Below are positions 25,286 through 34,687 of a stretch of 64,000 nucleotides of DNA, one piece after another. Below the pieces are notes generated by a model, which did no database searches, had not been told where the DNA came from, and worked only from the letters and a program-made list of their open reading frames with translations. Location: positions 124,001 through 188,000 of the forward strand of contig NZ_JAEUZA010000002.1 in assembly GCF_016798245.1 (NCBI RefSeq). Direction: 5' to 3'. Position 1 is the stretch's first letter, and every line of letters begins with the position of its first letter. Source of the DNA: Alkalicoccobacillus gibsonii (lineage in GTDB: Bacteria; Bacillota; Bacilli; Bacillales; Bacillaceae_D). The position numbers and the translations under genes were made by a program.

Positions 25286-25600
25286 TTGATACGCAAAGCG
25301 AGCGTTATGAAAGTGAGTAAAGACCAATATGAAGAGTATAAGAAACGCCATGATGAATTATGGCCAGAGATGGAAAAGATGCTGAAGGATCACGGCATTA
25401 GTGAGTATTCTATCTTTCTATTAGAGGAAACTGGACAATTATTTGCCTACCTTCATGTGGAGGATGAGGCACTCTACGCTCGGGTATCAGAAACTGAAAT
25501 TTGCAAGAAGTGGTGGGCTTATATGGAGCCACTAATGGAGACGAATGATGATCATAGTCCAGTAGCTAAAGAATTGAAGGAAGTGTTTTATTTAGCTTGA
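25286..25600 (+). CDS. rhaM: L-rhamnose mutarotase
   Basis: 104 residues, the usual length for RhaM (dimeric alpha/beta barrel fold). [21 protein letters not shown], the catalytic-region His in [10 protein letters not shown], and the aromatic pair in [12 protein letters not shown] match the family. It interconverts alpha- and beta-L-rhamnose. The TTG at 25286 is chosen because AAAGGAGTGG ends 5 nt upstream. It stands alone: no rhaA, rhaB or rhaD gene lies in the window. A perfect cre upstream suggests catabolite repression. Confidence 0.9.
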   Translation: MIRKASVMKVSKDQYEEYKKRHDELWPEMEKMLKDHGISEYSIFLLEETGQLFAYLHVEDEALYARVSETEICKKWWAYMEPLMETNDDHSPVAKELKEVFYLA

Positions 25601-25614
25601 TATCTTTTTATTCA

Positions 25615-25643
25615 ATCCGTCTATCTAAATAGGCGGGTTTTTA
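25615..25643 (+). terminator. Terminator after rhaM
   Basis: CCGTCTAT (25617-25624) pairs with ATAGGCGG (one G-U), 4-nt loop, followed by GTTTTTA. Confidence 0.7.
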
Positions 25644-25679
25644 ATTATAGTAGAGAAAAGAGAATGCGAAGGTGGAAGA

Positions 25680-26939
25680 ATGAATTCAAGACTTGAGTAT
25701 CTTATTGACTTTATAGAGCGTAGATGGGGTTTAACGAACTACACCTTGCACAAACATACCGTTTTGCAGGAAGTGAATGCGGTAAATGAGACAAAGTATG
25801 TGTTATGTACGGAATGGCTGCCAAAAGGTGTTGATGGTGTAACAGAAGACGATGTTTATCCTGAAGGGGCAGCGACGATTGAGCTGGATATTCATGAACA
25901 GACATTTGCTCGAGTGAACTTCACAGGAGGTATTTCCTTTTCAGATCAATCTTACTCCTTTTCACATCAAACTGAGGTTATTAAATGGGTTGAAGCGTTG
26001 ACGGGACTGATTTATCGAAAGTCATTTATGCGCGAACGAAAAAAAGAGCAAAGTTATACATTTAAAAGCTGTATTGATGAGATTCCAACCTATCCAGGAG
26101 GATTGATTCAGGTAGAGTGGAATGAGCAGAATCAGTTGACCTTATTTTCGAAGCAAGGTGTTTTTGTCGGTCGAGCAATAACTAAGGAGGAGATGGATCT
26201 TTTACAAGTAGAGGATGTTTATGATCTATTTGAACATCAGGTGGATCGGTATGCAATTCCAAACTTCGAACAACAAGTTATAAATGAAGTTTATATGATA
26301 GAGGAATTGTTTGTTCGGCACGACTTAAAGAAAACATACCCTTATTCTCTCCTTGAACGTCCTTATGTTCAAATGAACAAGCCATTGATATGGATGAAAG
26401 CAGGAGAACGTAAGATGGTAAGAACAGAATTCTCAATGAGCCGTGAAGTATCAATTAAAACGGCAATTGAAAATGAAGAAAGCATAGACGCTCAACCAAT
26501 TACAAAGGATATTCAATTGAGAGTAATGGAAGTCGTTGCAGAGTATGTTTCTTCCTTCTACCCGAATGATAGTGGGAAGTGGATGTTTTCACTCATGTAT
26601 AGGGAATGGGGACTTCTTCAAGCAGTTGTTCGTCCATTTGAGAATAGGGAGAAGGGATTTCGAGCCAAACTTGTTTTTATGATTGATCCTCGAGACTTTG
26701 AAGTATTGAATATCTTGGATACAAGTGACTTTGCCATGATGTATGAATCATTCAAGAAGCTTGGTGATCTAAAGATTCACAAAGAAGAAGCCGTCCATGC
26801 ATTATGGAAGCACATGACTCTTGAACCTTACTATGTCTACGATGAGGAAGAAGAACATTTTGTATTCTGTGGTAAGTTAGACTGTAAAAAAGTTATTCTC
26901 GCCAATTCTGGAACTGTCTTGGATGAGAAAGACTTATAG
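25680..26939 (+). CDS. Hypothetical protein, 419 aa
   Basis: No signal peptide or transmembrane segment; cytoplasmic and rich in charged and aromatic residues. It seems to have two parts: residues 1-130 with a beta-rich stretch (ATIELDIHEQTFARVNFTGG) and residues 130-419, which include a basic stretch near 115-125 and a C-terminal DEEEEHFVFCGKLDCKK. GGTGGAAG precedes the ATG. Flanked by terminators on both sides, it is a monocistronic gene. I do not recognise the family. Confidence 0.75.
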   Translation: MNSRLEYLIDFIERRWGLTNYTLHKHTVLQEVNAVNETKYVLCTEWLPKGVDGVTEDDVYPEGAATIELDIHEQTFARVNFTGGISFSDQSYSFSHQTEVIKWVEALTGLIYRKSFMRERKKEQSYTFKSCIDEIPTYPGGLIQVEWNEQNQLTLFSKQGVFVGRAITKEEMDLLQVEDVYDLFEHQVDRYAIPNFEQQVINEVYMIEELFVRHDLKKTYPYSLLERPYVQMNKPLIWMKAGERKMVRTEFSMSREVSIKTAIENEESIDAQPITKDIQLRVMEVVAEYVSSFYPNDSGKWMFSLMYREWGLLQAVVRPFENREKGFRAKLVFMIDPRDFEVLNILDTSDFAMMYESFKKLGDLKIHKEEAVHALWKHMTLEPYYVYDEEEEHFVFCGKLDCKKVILANSGTVLDEKDL

Positions 26940-26966
26940 GAGAAGGGCTACCCCCTTCTCCTTTAT
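26938..26966. terminator. Bidirectional terminator between convergent genes
   Basis: AGGAGAAGGG (26938-26947) pairs with CCCTTCTCCT (26953-26962), followed by TTAT. It is shared by the hypothetical gene and the MFS gene. Confidence 0.7.
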
Positions 26967-26968
26967 CA

Positions 26969-28120
26969 TTACTTATCTTCAACCATCCGATATCTTAAAG
27001 CCAGCAGCAATGCTGGAATCGAGGAAACAACCATTCCTAAGAAGGCATATCCTGGTTTGATTTCGTATAGATATCCACCAAATAAGGTAAAGACAGCGGT
27101 GCTCCAGCTCAGAGCAAGTGCTGAGTACAAGCCTTGTACTTTTGGAATTTGGTGCTGCGGGATGTAGCGAATTAAGTACTGCATAAACGCGTAATGTGCC
27201 ATGGCAAATGAGCACGCGTGAAGGATTTGGGCAATGGAAAAGACAACGACACTTGGAAAGGCAAAGACCAAAATCCAACGAAGCGAGGACCCGAATGCAG
27301 CGAGTGCAAGTAGAGATCCTATTGAGAACCGTTTAAAGCCACGATCTGCTGTTGAGAAAAAGATAATTTCAGCCATCACTGCTATATTAATGATCACACC
27401 AATGAGGTAAGCTGGTGCTCCAATATCTTGCAAGTAAATGTATCCATAATTATAGTAAGAGGCATGTGAAGCTTGTAATAAAACAACAATCAGAAGAACG
27501 AGCCAAAAATGTTTCATATGAAACATTTTCATCAAACCACTTGTCATTGCTGGGTTTTTGACAGGTTTTTCTGACAAAATAGGCGGTGCTTTTTGAAAAG
27601 CTAGGAACACAAGAACAGCAATTCCTACTAAGAAAAGATAATAAATGACGTCCTCACTATAAGCTGTAATAAAGAGAGAAAGAATGATCCCTGCGGCTAC
27701 AAAGGCAATTGAGCCCCACTGGCGCGCTTTGCCATAGTGTTCTAATTGTTTGTTCTGCACCAAACGACTTGCCGCTGTATCCAAGATTGGCATGAGTGGT
27801 GGATAAAAAAAGTGAAAGAAAATCGTTACGAGAAGCAAACTAGTAAAGGTCTGAGACGGGATATAGCAAAGGACTGAAACCAAGGTACCAACTGCGGCTC
27901 CCTTTAGTACAACCTTATTACTGAAGCGTCCCGATAAGTAAGGAAAGGCAAAAAGCGTAGAAAGTCCACGTGCCACCAACCCCATACTCATAATTAAGCT
28001 TGCATCTGTTATTGAAAGGTTTTTTGAATAAACCAGCCAACCTGTCCAAAAAGGCAGGAAAATTCCCCATGTGAAAAAGAAACTAAAAAAGTTCGTGCTC
28101 ATCCAACGATGTGTATTCAT
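26969..28120 (-). CDS. MFS transporter, MFS_1-like/HcaT-type
   Basis: About 383 residues with 12 predicted transmembrane segments. The N-terminal TNFFSFFFTWGIFLPFWTGWL and the layout match the MFS_1_like/phenylpropionate-permease group. The ATG whose first base is 28120 is chosen because CGGAGG (28129-28134, minus strand) lies 8 nt upstream; the longer frame from 28144 would contain that site. It is divergent from a Crp-family regulator, which may control it. The substrate is unknown. Confidence 0.85.
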   Translation of the reverse strand: MNTHRWMSTNFFSFFFTWGIFLPFWTGWLVYSKNLSITDASLIMSMGLVARGLSTLFAFPYLSGRFSNKVVLKGAAVGTLVSVLCYIPSQTFTSLLLVTIFFHFFYPPLMPILDTAASRLVQNKQLEHYGKARQWGSIAFVAAGIILSLFITAYSEDVIYYLFLVGIAVLVFLAFQKAPPILSEKPVKNPAMTSGLMKMFHMKHFWLVLLIVVLLQASHASYYNYGYIYLQDIGAPAYLIGVIINIAVMAEIIFFSTADRGFKRFSIGSLLALAAFGSSLRWILVFAFPSVVVFSIAQILHACSFAMAHYAFMQYLIRYIPQHQIPKVQGLYSALALSWSTAVFTLFGGYLYEIKPGYAFLGMVVSSIPALLLALRYRMVEDK

Positions 28121-28199
28121 GAAGCAACCTCCGTTCTTAAGCATGGTATCATGTATTAGCTATTTAAAAATAGGAGATTTCTCATATTTGAGGTGGAAT

Positions 28200-28865
28200 A
28201 TGAACAAGTTGACCGTAGAAAGAATGAATCAATACGTAAAGCACTATCCCATTGCGGATCGTTTTTCTTTTCCAATTCATGAACATATGACTGTGTATGA
28301 ATTTGAACGAAACGAATGGATTGTGCGCGAGGGTATAAAACCGGATGCACTCATTTATATGATAGAGGGAAAGGCAAAAATCTATACGACCCATCAAAAC
28401 GGGAAGGTTTCTCTCATTAACTTTGTAAAGCCTGGCGATTATATTGGTGAAATGGAGCTTCTTCATGAGGATTATTATTCCAAGGGTATCCAAGCCTCAA
28501 CACGAACGGTATGTTATAGCATCCCACTCAAGACCTGTAGAGCGAAACTCTTAGAGGATGTCGTTTTTCTTCGGGAGCTTGCAATCTTTTTAAGCAAAAA
28601 GGCAACCTTTATGTCGACTAAATCCTCTCAAAGCCAAGCCTTTCCACTTGAAAACCGTCTCGCTCACTTTATTTTAGAACTGGAAGATAATGGGGTTTAT
28701 CGCGAGAAGCATGTAACCGTATGCGATTATCTCGGAGTATCTTACAGACATTTATTACATGTCCTACAAACATTCTGTGAGAAGGGATATTTGGATAAAG
28801 AAGGTAGGGCATATCGAATTCACAATGATGAAGCACTTCAATTACTTGCTCAAGGGCTTAGATGA
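28200..28865 (+). CDS. Crp/Fnr-family transcriptional regulator, YeiL-like
   Basis: 221 residues. N-terminal cyclic-nucleotide-binding-type beta barrel (NEWIVREGIKPDALIYMIEGKAKIY, NFVKPGDYIGEMELLH) and C-terminal winged HTH (VTVCDYLGVSYRHLLHVLQTF). ATG 28200 has GAGGTGG 5 nt upstream; the longer open frame from 28071 runs back into the MFS gene and is rejected. The sequence order and spacing resemble YeiL. It has no evident Fe-S cysteine cluster. Divergence from the MFS gene suggests local control. Confidence 0.85.
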   Translation: MNKLTVERMNQYVKHYPIADRFSFPIHEHMTVYEFERNEWIVREGIKPDALIYMIEGKAKIYTTHQNGKVSLINFVKPGDYIGEMELLHEDYYSKGIQASTRTVCYSIPLKTCRAKLLEDVVFLRELAIFLSKKATFMSTKSSQSQAFPLENRLAHFILELEDNGVYREKHVTVCDYLGVSYRHLLHVLQTFCEKGYLDKEGRAYRIHNDEALQLLAQGLR

Positions 28866-28949
28866 ATGGTTAATACCACAGTAATCCCATTTAAATTTAC
28901 AAGAATAACAAGATCGTACTGAAATACATATAGTGAGTAAAGAGCCTAA

Positions 28950-28978
28950 TTGACTATGCGCAGTCACCTTAATATACA
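28950..28978 (+). promoter_or_regulatory. SigA promoter of mqo
   Basis: TTGACT (28950-28955), 17-nt spacer, TATACA (28973-28978). It leaves a leader of about 120 nt before the mqo ATG. Confidence 0.65.
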
Positions 28979-29106
28979 TCATTTCCTTACGTTCATTTAT
29001 GTAAAAAAGCGGGTGATATTTTAAATTGGTCCTGGAAGTGGTACAATAAGAGAAGTACAATTTCAACATTTTTCTTCGAATCTTAACGTATAAGGACTGA
29101 AAATAT

Positions 29107-30627
29107 ATGACGAACACACAAAGTACGGACGTTATATTGATTGGTGCTGGCATTATGAGCTCAACGTTGGGCGCACTGTTAAAAGAATTAGCACCGAACT
29201 GGAAGATGACAGTTTTTGAAAAGCTATCAAATGCAGGTGAAGAAAGTTCGAATGAATGGAATAACGCGGGGACAGGTCATGCGGCCTTATGTGAATTAAA
29301 TTACACATCAGAAAAACCCGATGGTACGATGGATATTAGCAAGGCCATTAACATTAATGAGCAATTTCAGGTATCAATGCAATTTTGGTCGTATTTGGTT
29401 AGTCAAAATCGAATTCAGAATCCACAAGAATTCATTAAACCACTATCACACATGAGTATGGTTCAAGGGCAAGCTAATATTGACTTTCTTAAAAAACGTT
29501 TTAAAGCGCTTTCAGACAACCCTCTCTTTAAAGGGATGGAATTTACAGAGGATCCGGAGAAATTGATGGAATGGATCCCACTTATGATGAACGGTCGTCT
29601 TCAGGAGGATCACATCGCTGCAACGAAGATTGATACAGGTACAGACGTGAACTTTGGCTCGTTAACGCACAAAATGTTCGATCACCTAGAATCATTAGGT
29701 GTGGATATGCATTATCAACATATCGTAACGGATCTTAAGCGCACGAACGATGGATCATGGGAAGTTAAGGTACGTAATCTTGAAAGCGGTACAACGGCAG
29801 TGCACAAAGCGAAGTTTGTGTTCATTGGCGGAGGAGGTGGAAGTCTACACCTTCTTCAGAAATCAGGTATCCCAGAAGGTAAACATATCGGTGGATTCCC
29901 GGTTAGTGGAATCTTCATGGCCTGTAACAATCCAGAAGTAGTGAATCAGCATCATGCAAAGGTGTATGGAAAGGCTAAGGTTGGCGCTCCACCTATGTCT
30001 GTACCGCATCTTGACACACGTTTTATTAATAATCAAAAAATGCTTTTATTTGGACCATTTGCTGGATTCTCACCGAAGTTTCTCAAGCATGGATCCGTAT
30101 TAGATCTCTTCACATCTGTGAAAGCGGATAACTTGGTAACAATGCTTGCAGCTGGTGCAAAAAATATGTCATTAACAAAATATTTGATTCAGCAGGTTAT
30201 GCTATCCAAAGAGCAACGAATGAAGGACCTGCGTGAATTTATTCCGAATGCTAAGACAGAGGATTGGGATCTTGTCATTGCTGGCCAACGTGTTCAAGTG
30301 ATTAAGGATACGGAAGCAGGAGGCAAAGGGACACTTCAATTCGGAACAGAGGTCATTAGTGCTGAGGATGGTTCCATCGCTGCATTACTTGGCGCATCTC
30401 CAGGTGCATCAACCGCTGTACACGTGATGCTTGATGTGATTAAGCGATGCTTCCCTACTCATATGAAAGAATGGGAGGGCAAGATTAAAGAGATGGTTCC
30501 TTCCTACGGGCAATTGTTGATGAACAACCAAGAGCTGCTGGATCGCGTGCATGCAACGACAGCTGAAGTATTGGAGTTAAATGATCCGACAAAGACAAAA
30601 CGCTCTCATCTGTTAAAGCAAGCATAA
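29107..30627 (+). CDS. mqo: Malate:quinone oxidoreductase
   Basis: 506 residues, the family's usual length. N-terminal FAD-binding dinucleotide fold ([20 protein letters not shown]), followed by [22 protein letters not shown], which is diagnostic of Mqo, and C-terminal [18 protein letters not shown]. It is a membrane-peripheral FAD enzyme that oxidises L-malate to oxaloacetate and reduces quinone. It is monocistronic with its own promoter and a strong terminator. Confidence 0.96.
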   Translation: MTNTQSTDVILIGAGIMSSTLGALLKELAPNWKMTVFEKLSNAGEESSNEWNNAGTGHAALCELNYTSEKPDGTMDISKAININEQFQVSMQFWSYLVSQNRIQNPQEFIKPLSHMSMVQGQANIDFLKKRFKALSDNPLFKGMEFTEDPEKLMEWIPLMMNGRLQEDHIAATKIDTGTDVNFGSLTHKMFDHLESLGVDMHYQHIVTDLKRTNDGSWEVKVRNLESGTTAVHKAKFVFIGGGGGSLHLLQKSGIPEGKHIGGFPVSGIFMACNNPEVVNQHHAKVYGKAKVGAPPMSVPHLDTRFINNQKMLLFGPFAGFSPKFLKHGSVLDLFTSVKADNLVTMLAAGAKNMSLTKYLIQQVMLSKEQRMKDLREFIPNAKTEDWDLVIAGQRVQVIKDTEAGGKGTLQFGTEVISAEDGSIAALLGASPGASTAVHVMLDVIKRCFPTHMKEWEGKIKEMVPSYGQLLMNNQELLDRVHATTAEVLELNDPTKTKRSHLLKQA

Positions 30628-30641
30628 TCATATAAGGCACG

Positions 30642-30673
30642 AGCTGATTGAGTATGAATCAATCAGCTTTTTT
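30642..30673 (+). terminator. Terminator of mqo
   Basis: AGCTGATTGA (30642-30651) pairs with TCAATCAGCT (30659-30668), followed by TTTTTATT. Confidence 0.85.
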
Positions 30674-30774
30674 ATTTGGCATTTAAGATATTGGATATAT
30701 TTTATCAATTTTAGGATTTCGACAATCTAGTTCCTACTATACGATAGAGCTAGCTACTAAGAGGAGGGTATTTT

Positions 30775-31800
30775 ATGAAAGCGCTTAAATTATCAGTATT
30801 AACTGCAGGAGCGGTGGCCATTATGGCTGGCTGTGGCGAGTCTAGTTCAGGTTCTGGTGAAGGTGAACTTGTCATTTATACTACACGAAGTGAAAATTTG
30901 AATGAAGCCGTAATCCCGAATTTTGAGAAAGAAACAGGGATAAAGGTTCAAACGATCTCTGCTGGAACAGGAGAAGTGGTTACACGGGTTGAGTCAGAAC
31001 GTAATAATCCTCAAGGAGATATTCTTTGGGCGGCCGATGTGACCATGCTGCATGATAAAACTGATTTATTCGAAGAGTATGTGTCACCTGAAGATGAATT
31101 TATGATGGAAGGCTTTAAGAATACGACGGGCTTCTTTTCTCCAGCCTTCTCTGATCCGACTGTATTTATCGTTAATACAGATTTAGTTGGAGACATTCAG
31201 ATTGATAGCTTTCAAGACTTATTAAACCCTGAATTAAAAGGTCGTATTGCCTTTGGTGATCCCGTAAACTCAAGCTCTGCATTTCAATCACTTGTTGCCA
31301 TGCTCTATGCGGCTGGAGACGGTGACCCTATGGCAGATGAAGCATGGAATTTCGTAGAAGAGTTCATGGCTAACCTTGATGGAAAGGTGCAGGGAAGCTC
31401 TGGGCAGGTGCATAAAGGCGTAGCAGATGGAGAGTATGTTGTAGGTCTGACTTGGGAGGATCCAGTTATTCATTACATGCAAAGTGGAGCTGCAGTGGAT
31501 GTAGTCTTTCCAACAGAAGGTGTGGTTTATCCTGGACAGTCCGTTCAAATTATTAAAGGGACTGACAATCTAGAGGGAGCCAAGAAATTCATTGATTACG
31601 TTCTATCAGAGGAAGTACAAAGCCGGACAGGGATGGAGCTTACGGTTCGTCCTCTGCGCGACAATATTGAAGTGGCAGACTATATGACTCCACAGGACGA
31701 AATCTCACTTTTTGAAGACTACGATGAGGATTACATTATTGAACATACTGATGAAATTACAGCACGTTATGTTGATGTTTTAGAACAGTCAATGAATTGA
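30775..31800 (+). CDS. AfuA/FbpA-type ABC transporter substrate-binding lipoprotein
   Basis: 341 residues with lipobox MAGC (Cys20). The mature part starts GELVIYTTRSENLNEAVIPNF and carries GDPVNSSSAFQSLVAMLYAAG and GEYVVGLTWEDP, the pattern of the Fe(III)/2-aminoethylphosphonate/hexose-phosphate binding family. The adjacent-tyrosine iron ligand motif of FbpA is not evident, so iron is less likely than an organophosphate or sugar phosphate. It heads an operon with ATPase and permease, followed by a YesM/YesN pair. Confidence 0.87.
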   Translation: MKALKLSVLTAGAVAIMAGCGESSSGSGEGELVIYTTRSENLNEAVIPNFEKETGIKVQTISAGTGEVVTRVESERNNPQGDILWAADVTMLHDKTDLFEEYVSPEDEFMMEGFKNTTGFFSPAFSDPTVFIVNTDLVGDIQIDSFQDLLNPELKGRIAFGDPVNSSSAFQSLVAMLYAAGDGDPMADEAWNFVEEFMANLDGKVQGSSGQVHKGVADGEYVVGLTWEDPVIHYMQSGAAVDVVFPTEGVVYPGQSVQIIKGTDNLEGAKKFIDYVLSEEVQSRTGMELTVRPLRDNIEVADYMTPQDEISLFEDYDEDYIIEHTDEITARYVDVLEQSMN

Positions 31801-31806
31801 TTATAG

Positions 31807-31838
31807 AGACATGTAGAGTCTACGAGCTCTGCATGTCT
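31807..31838 (+). other. Intra-operon hairpin without T-run
   Basis: AGACATGTAGAG (31807-31818) pairs with CTCTGCATGTCT (31827-31838). No T-run follows, so it is more likely an mRNA-stabilising element that raises binding-protein yield over the ATPase and permease than a terminator. Confidence 0.5.
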
Positions 31839-31867
31839 TAAACAGAGTTCGAAGGGAGAGAAGATAG

Positions 31868-32962
31868 ATGAGCGTAGCAATACATGTTGATAAAGTCGTA
31901 AAAAAGTACGAGGATCACACGGTAATTAATGGTCTATCCTTAACGATAAAACCAGGAGAGCTATTTACCTTACTTGGTCCATCTGGATGTGGAAAAACGA
32001 CGTTGCTCAGGATGATCATTGGCTTTAACTCCATTGAGGGTGGGACCATAAAGATCGATGAGCAGGTTATTAACTCCATACCAGTGAATAAAAGAAAGAT
32101 GGGGATGGTTTTTCAGAACTATGCAATCTTTCCTCATATGACGGTATCCGAGAATATTGCATTTGGATTAAAAGCACAAAATGCAAATAAAAAAGACATG
32201 CAAAGTCGTATTAATGAAATGATGAAGGTTGTGCGAATTGAAGATCATCATGCAAAGAAACCGGAAAAGCTTTCTGGAGGACAGCAGCAACGAGTCGCGC
32301 TAGCTAGAGCACTGGTCATTAATCCAAAGGTTCTATTAATGGATGAACCGTTATCAAATTTAGATGCGAAGCTACGAGTAGAGATGCGTAATGCGATTAA
32401 GGAAATTCAACAAAAGGTTGGAATTACAACGGTCTACGTAACACATGATCAAGAAGAGGCGTTAGCGATTTCAGACCGAATTGCGGTCATGAATAAAGGT
32501 GTGATCCAACAAATAGGCAAACCAGAGGAAATCTATCTTAGACCAAATAATCTCTTTGTCTCGCAATTTATTGGAACGTCCAATGTAATCAAAGGTGTGA
32601 TTGAAAAGAATCAGGAAGGTTGCTTTGTTGTATTTAACGATGGCTACCGTGAAAAAATGGAGAACCTGAGCGAAACGGTGGATGATGGGCACCGGGTACT
32701 AGCATCTGTTCGTCCGCAGGAGTTTATTGTGACCTCCGACACAAACGCACTTGCTGGGGTAGTAGATAAAACGATATTCTTGGGAATTAATACACACTAT
32801 TTTGTTACCTTAAAAACAGGAGAAACGGTTGAAGTTGTTCAAAATATAGAGGATCATGCTCTTATTCCTGAGGGAACAGCTGTTAATGTAAAGATAAAAC
32901 CGAAGCTAATCAATCTATTTGATGAAGTAAGCGAGATGACGTTGATTAAGGCAGGTGAGTAA
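31868..32962 (+). CDS. ABC transporter ATP-binding protein (FbpC/PotA-like)
   Basis: 364 residues. Walker A GPSGCGKTT, Q-loop, signature LSGGQQQR, Walker B VLLMDEPLSNLD, and H-loop THDQEEA, followed by a C-terminal TOBE-type regulatory domain (about 240-364). It powers the fused permease encoded next; the genes overlap slightly at the junction. GAAGGGAGAG precedes the ATG. Confidence 0.93.
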   Translation: MSVAIHVDKVVKKYEDHTVINGLSLTIKPGELFTLLGPSGCGKTTLLRMIIGFNSIEGGTIKIDEQVINSIPVNKRKMGMVFQNYAIFPHMTVSENIAFGLKAQNANKKDMQSRINEMMKVVRIEDHHAKKPEKLSGGQQQRVALARALVINPKVLLMDEPLSNLDAKLRVEMRNAIKEIQQKVGITTVYVTHDQEEALAISDRIAVMNKGVIQQIGKPEEIYLRPNNLFVSQFIGTSNVIKGVIEKNQEGCFVVFNDGYREKMENLSETVDDGHRVLASVRPQEFIVTSDTNALAGVVDKTIFLGINTHYFVTLKTGETVEVVQNIEDHALIPEGTAVNVKIKPKLINLFDEVSEMTLIKAGE

Positions 32963-32963
32963 C

Positions 32964-34619
32964 ATGCTTCGAAAAAGTCTGAATGGGTGGAACCTTATTA
33001 CGCTTTTTATCATGCTGTTTTTTGCCCTATTTATTTTATTCCCTGTTATTCTAGTTTTGAATAAAAGTGTATATGATTCGGGTTCAGGGACATTTTCTCT
33101 GCAGCACTTCGCTCACTTCTTTGAACGGAAATTCTATTGGGTCACTCTGTGGAACAGTATTAAGGTAACGATTGTTAGTACGATACTTGCTGTCATAATA
33201 GGCTTACCACTGGCCTATATTTTAAGACGAGTAAAAATATTTGGAAGTAAAACCATCCAAATTCTTGTTGTTGTTTCATATATCTCCCCACCATTTATCG
33301 GTGCCTATGCCTGGATTCAATTGCTTGGTAGAGGTGGGGTCATCACGAAGTTTCTAAATAACACGTTTGATATGAACTATGACGGAATTTATGGGTTTGC
33401 TGGAATTGTACTTGTTTTAACCTTGCAATCATTCCCGTTAATTTTCATTTATATCTCGGGAGCACTTAAAAATTTAGACAACTCTCTGATTGAAGCGGCA
33501 GAAAGCCTTGGTTACTCTGGGATTCAACGTGTGATGAGAATTGTTGTGCCACTTATTACACCTACCATTTTAGCTAGTTCATTACTGGTCTTCATGAGAG
33601 TGATAGCAGATTTTGGTACACCTATGTTAATCGGAGAAGGGTATCGAACCATCCCTGTTTTAATATATACTCAATTTATGAGTGAGGTTGGTGGAGACGC
33701 AGGGTTTGCAGCAGCTATAGCAGCGATCTTTATTATCGTGACGATCGCATTGTTCATGATTCAACGTATCATTGCTAGACAATACTCCTATTCTATGTCA
33801 GCTCTTAAACCGATGGAAATTAAACGTAGCTATGGGCTGAAGAATGTACTTAGTCACGGTGTTGTCTATGTCATTGCGCTTCTCTCCATCCTTCCACAGC
33901 TTGTTGTTGTCTACACATCGTTTTTGGAGACAACAGGTGGTCAAGTATATACGGGTAAGTTCTCCCTTCAAAACTATGAAACGATTTTATTTAATCGAGA
34001 TCTTTCAATGATTTTGAACACGTATACATTAGGATTCTTTGCGATCGTAATTATTGTCATTGTAGGTATTTTGATCGCTTATTTAACCGTACGAAAGCGA
34101 AACCTCATTACATCCATGCTAGACACGATCTCTATGCTACCATTTGTTATACCTGGTTCAGTGCTTGGGATCGCACTCGTCTTTGCCTTTAATGATGGTC
34201 CTTTCTTTTTAACGGGTACGGCGCTTATCATGATCATAGCATTTGTCATTCGACGTATGCCTTATACCATTCGCTCAAGTACGGCAATTATCAGTCAGAT
34301 TAGCCCTAGTATGGAGGAAGCGGCTGTAAGCTTAGGGGCGTCTGAAAAAAGAACCTTCTTTAAAGTCATTGTGCCAATGATGATGCCTGGAGTGTTGGCA
34401 GGTGCAATTATGAGTTGGATTACGATACTCGGTGAATTAAGTGCATCTATTATTTTGTACTCAAGTAATACACAAACACTAGCTGTTTCAATCTATTCAG
34501 AGGTTATTAGAGGGAATTTTGGCAACGCATCGGCTTACTCAGCGATTCTTACCATTACCTCTATCCTGTCGTTACTCTTATTCTTTAAGCTTTCAGGTAA
34601 AAAAGAAATGAATCTATAA
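32964..34619 (+). CDS. Fused two-domain ABC permease (FbpB-like)
   Basis: About 551 residues with two tandem permease domains of six transmembrane segments each. Each half has an EAA loop: SLIEAAESLGYSGIQRVMRIVVPL and SMEEAAVSLGASEKRTFFKVIVPM. Single-chain dimeric permeases are characteristic of the FbpB/AfuB/ThiP group. ATG 32964 is preferred to the GTG at 32955 because AGGTGAG lies just upstream. It ends at a strong terminator before the kinase gene. Confidence 0.92.
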   Translation: MLRKSLNGWNLITLFIMLFFALFILFPVILVLNKSVYDSGSGTFSLQHFAHFFERKFYWVTLWNSIKVTIVSTILAVIIGLPLAYILRRVKIFGSKTIQILVVVSYISPPFIGAYAWIQLLGRGGVITKFLNNTFDMNYDGIYGFAGIVLVLTLQSFPLIFIYISGALKNLDNSLIEAAESLGYSGIQRVMRIVVPLITPTILASSLLVFMRVIADFGTPMLIGEGYRTIPVLIYTQFMSEVGGDAGFAAAIAAIFIIVTIALFMIQRIIARQYSYSMSALKPMEIKRSYGLKNVLSHGVVYVIALLSILPQLVVVYTSFLETTGGQVYTGKFSLQNYETILFNRDLSMILNTYTLGFFAIVIIVIVGILIAYLTVRKRNLITSMLDTISMLPFVIPGSVLGIALVFAFNDGPFFLTGTALIMIIAFVIRRMPYTIRSSTAIISQISPSMEEAAVSLGASEKRTFFKVIVPMMMPGVLAGAIMSWITILGELSASIILYSSNTQTLAVSIYSEVIRGNFGNASAYSAILTITSILSLLLFFKLSGKKEMNL

Positions 34620-34624
34620 GTCAA

Positions 34625-34657
34625 AGGGCTACCTTTTTAGCAAGGTGGCCCTGTTTT
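34625..34657 (+). terminator. Terminator after the AfuA-type importer operon
   Basis: AGGGCTACCTT (34625-34635) pairs with AAGGTGGCCCT (34642-34652), followed by GTTTTT. Leak-through could still supply the kinase/regulator pair. Confidence 0.8.
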
Positions 34658-34687
34658 TACAAAGCCGTTTAAGTGGAGTTGGCTTCA

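Noticed and set aside
28071-28199. N-terminal extension of the Crp-family regulator
   Set aside because: The longer frame runs back into the divergent MFS gene, and GAGGTGG before ATG 28200 marks the real start.
30775-31800. Iron(III)-binding protein FbpA
   Set aside because: The iron-coordinating adjacent tyrosines are not evident and the sensor-kinase context does not suggest iron. Only the wider AfuA/FbpA family was assigned.
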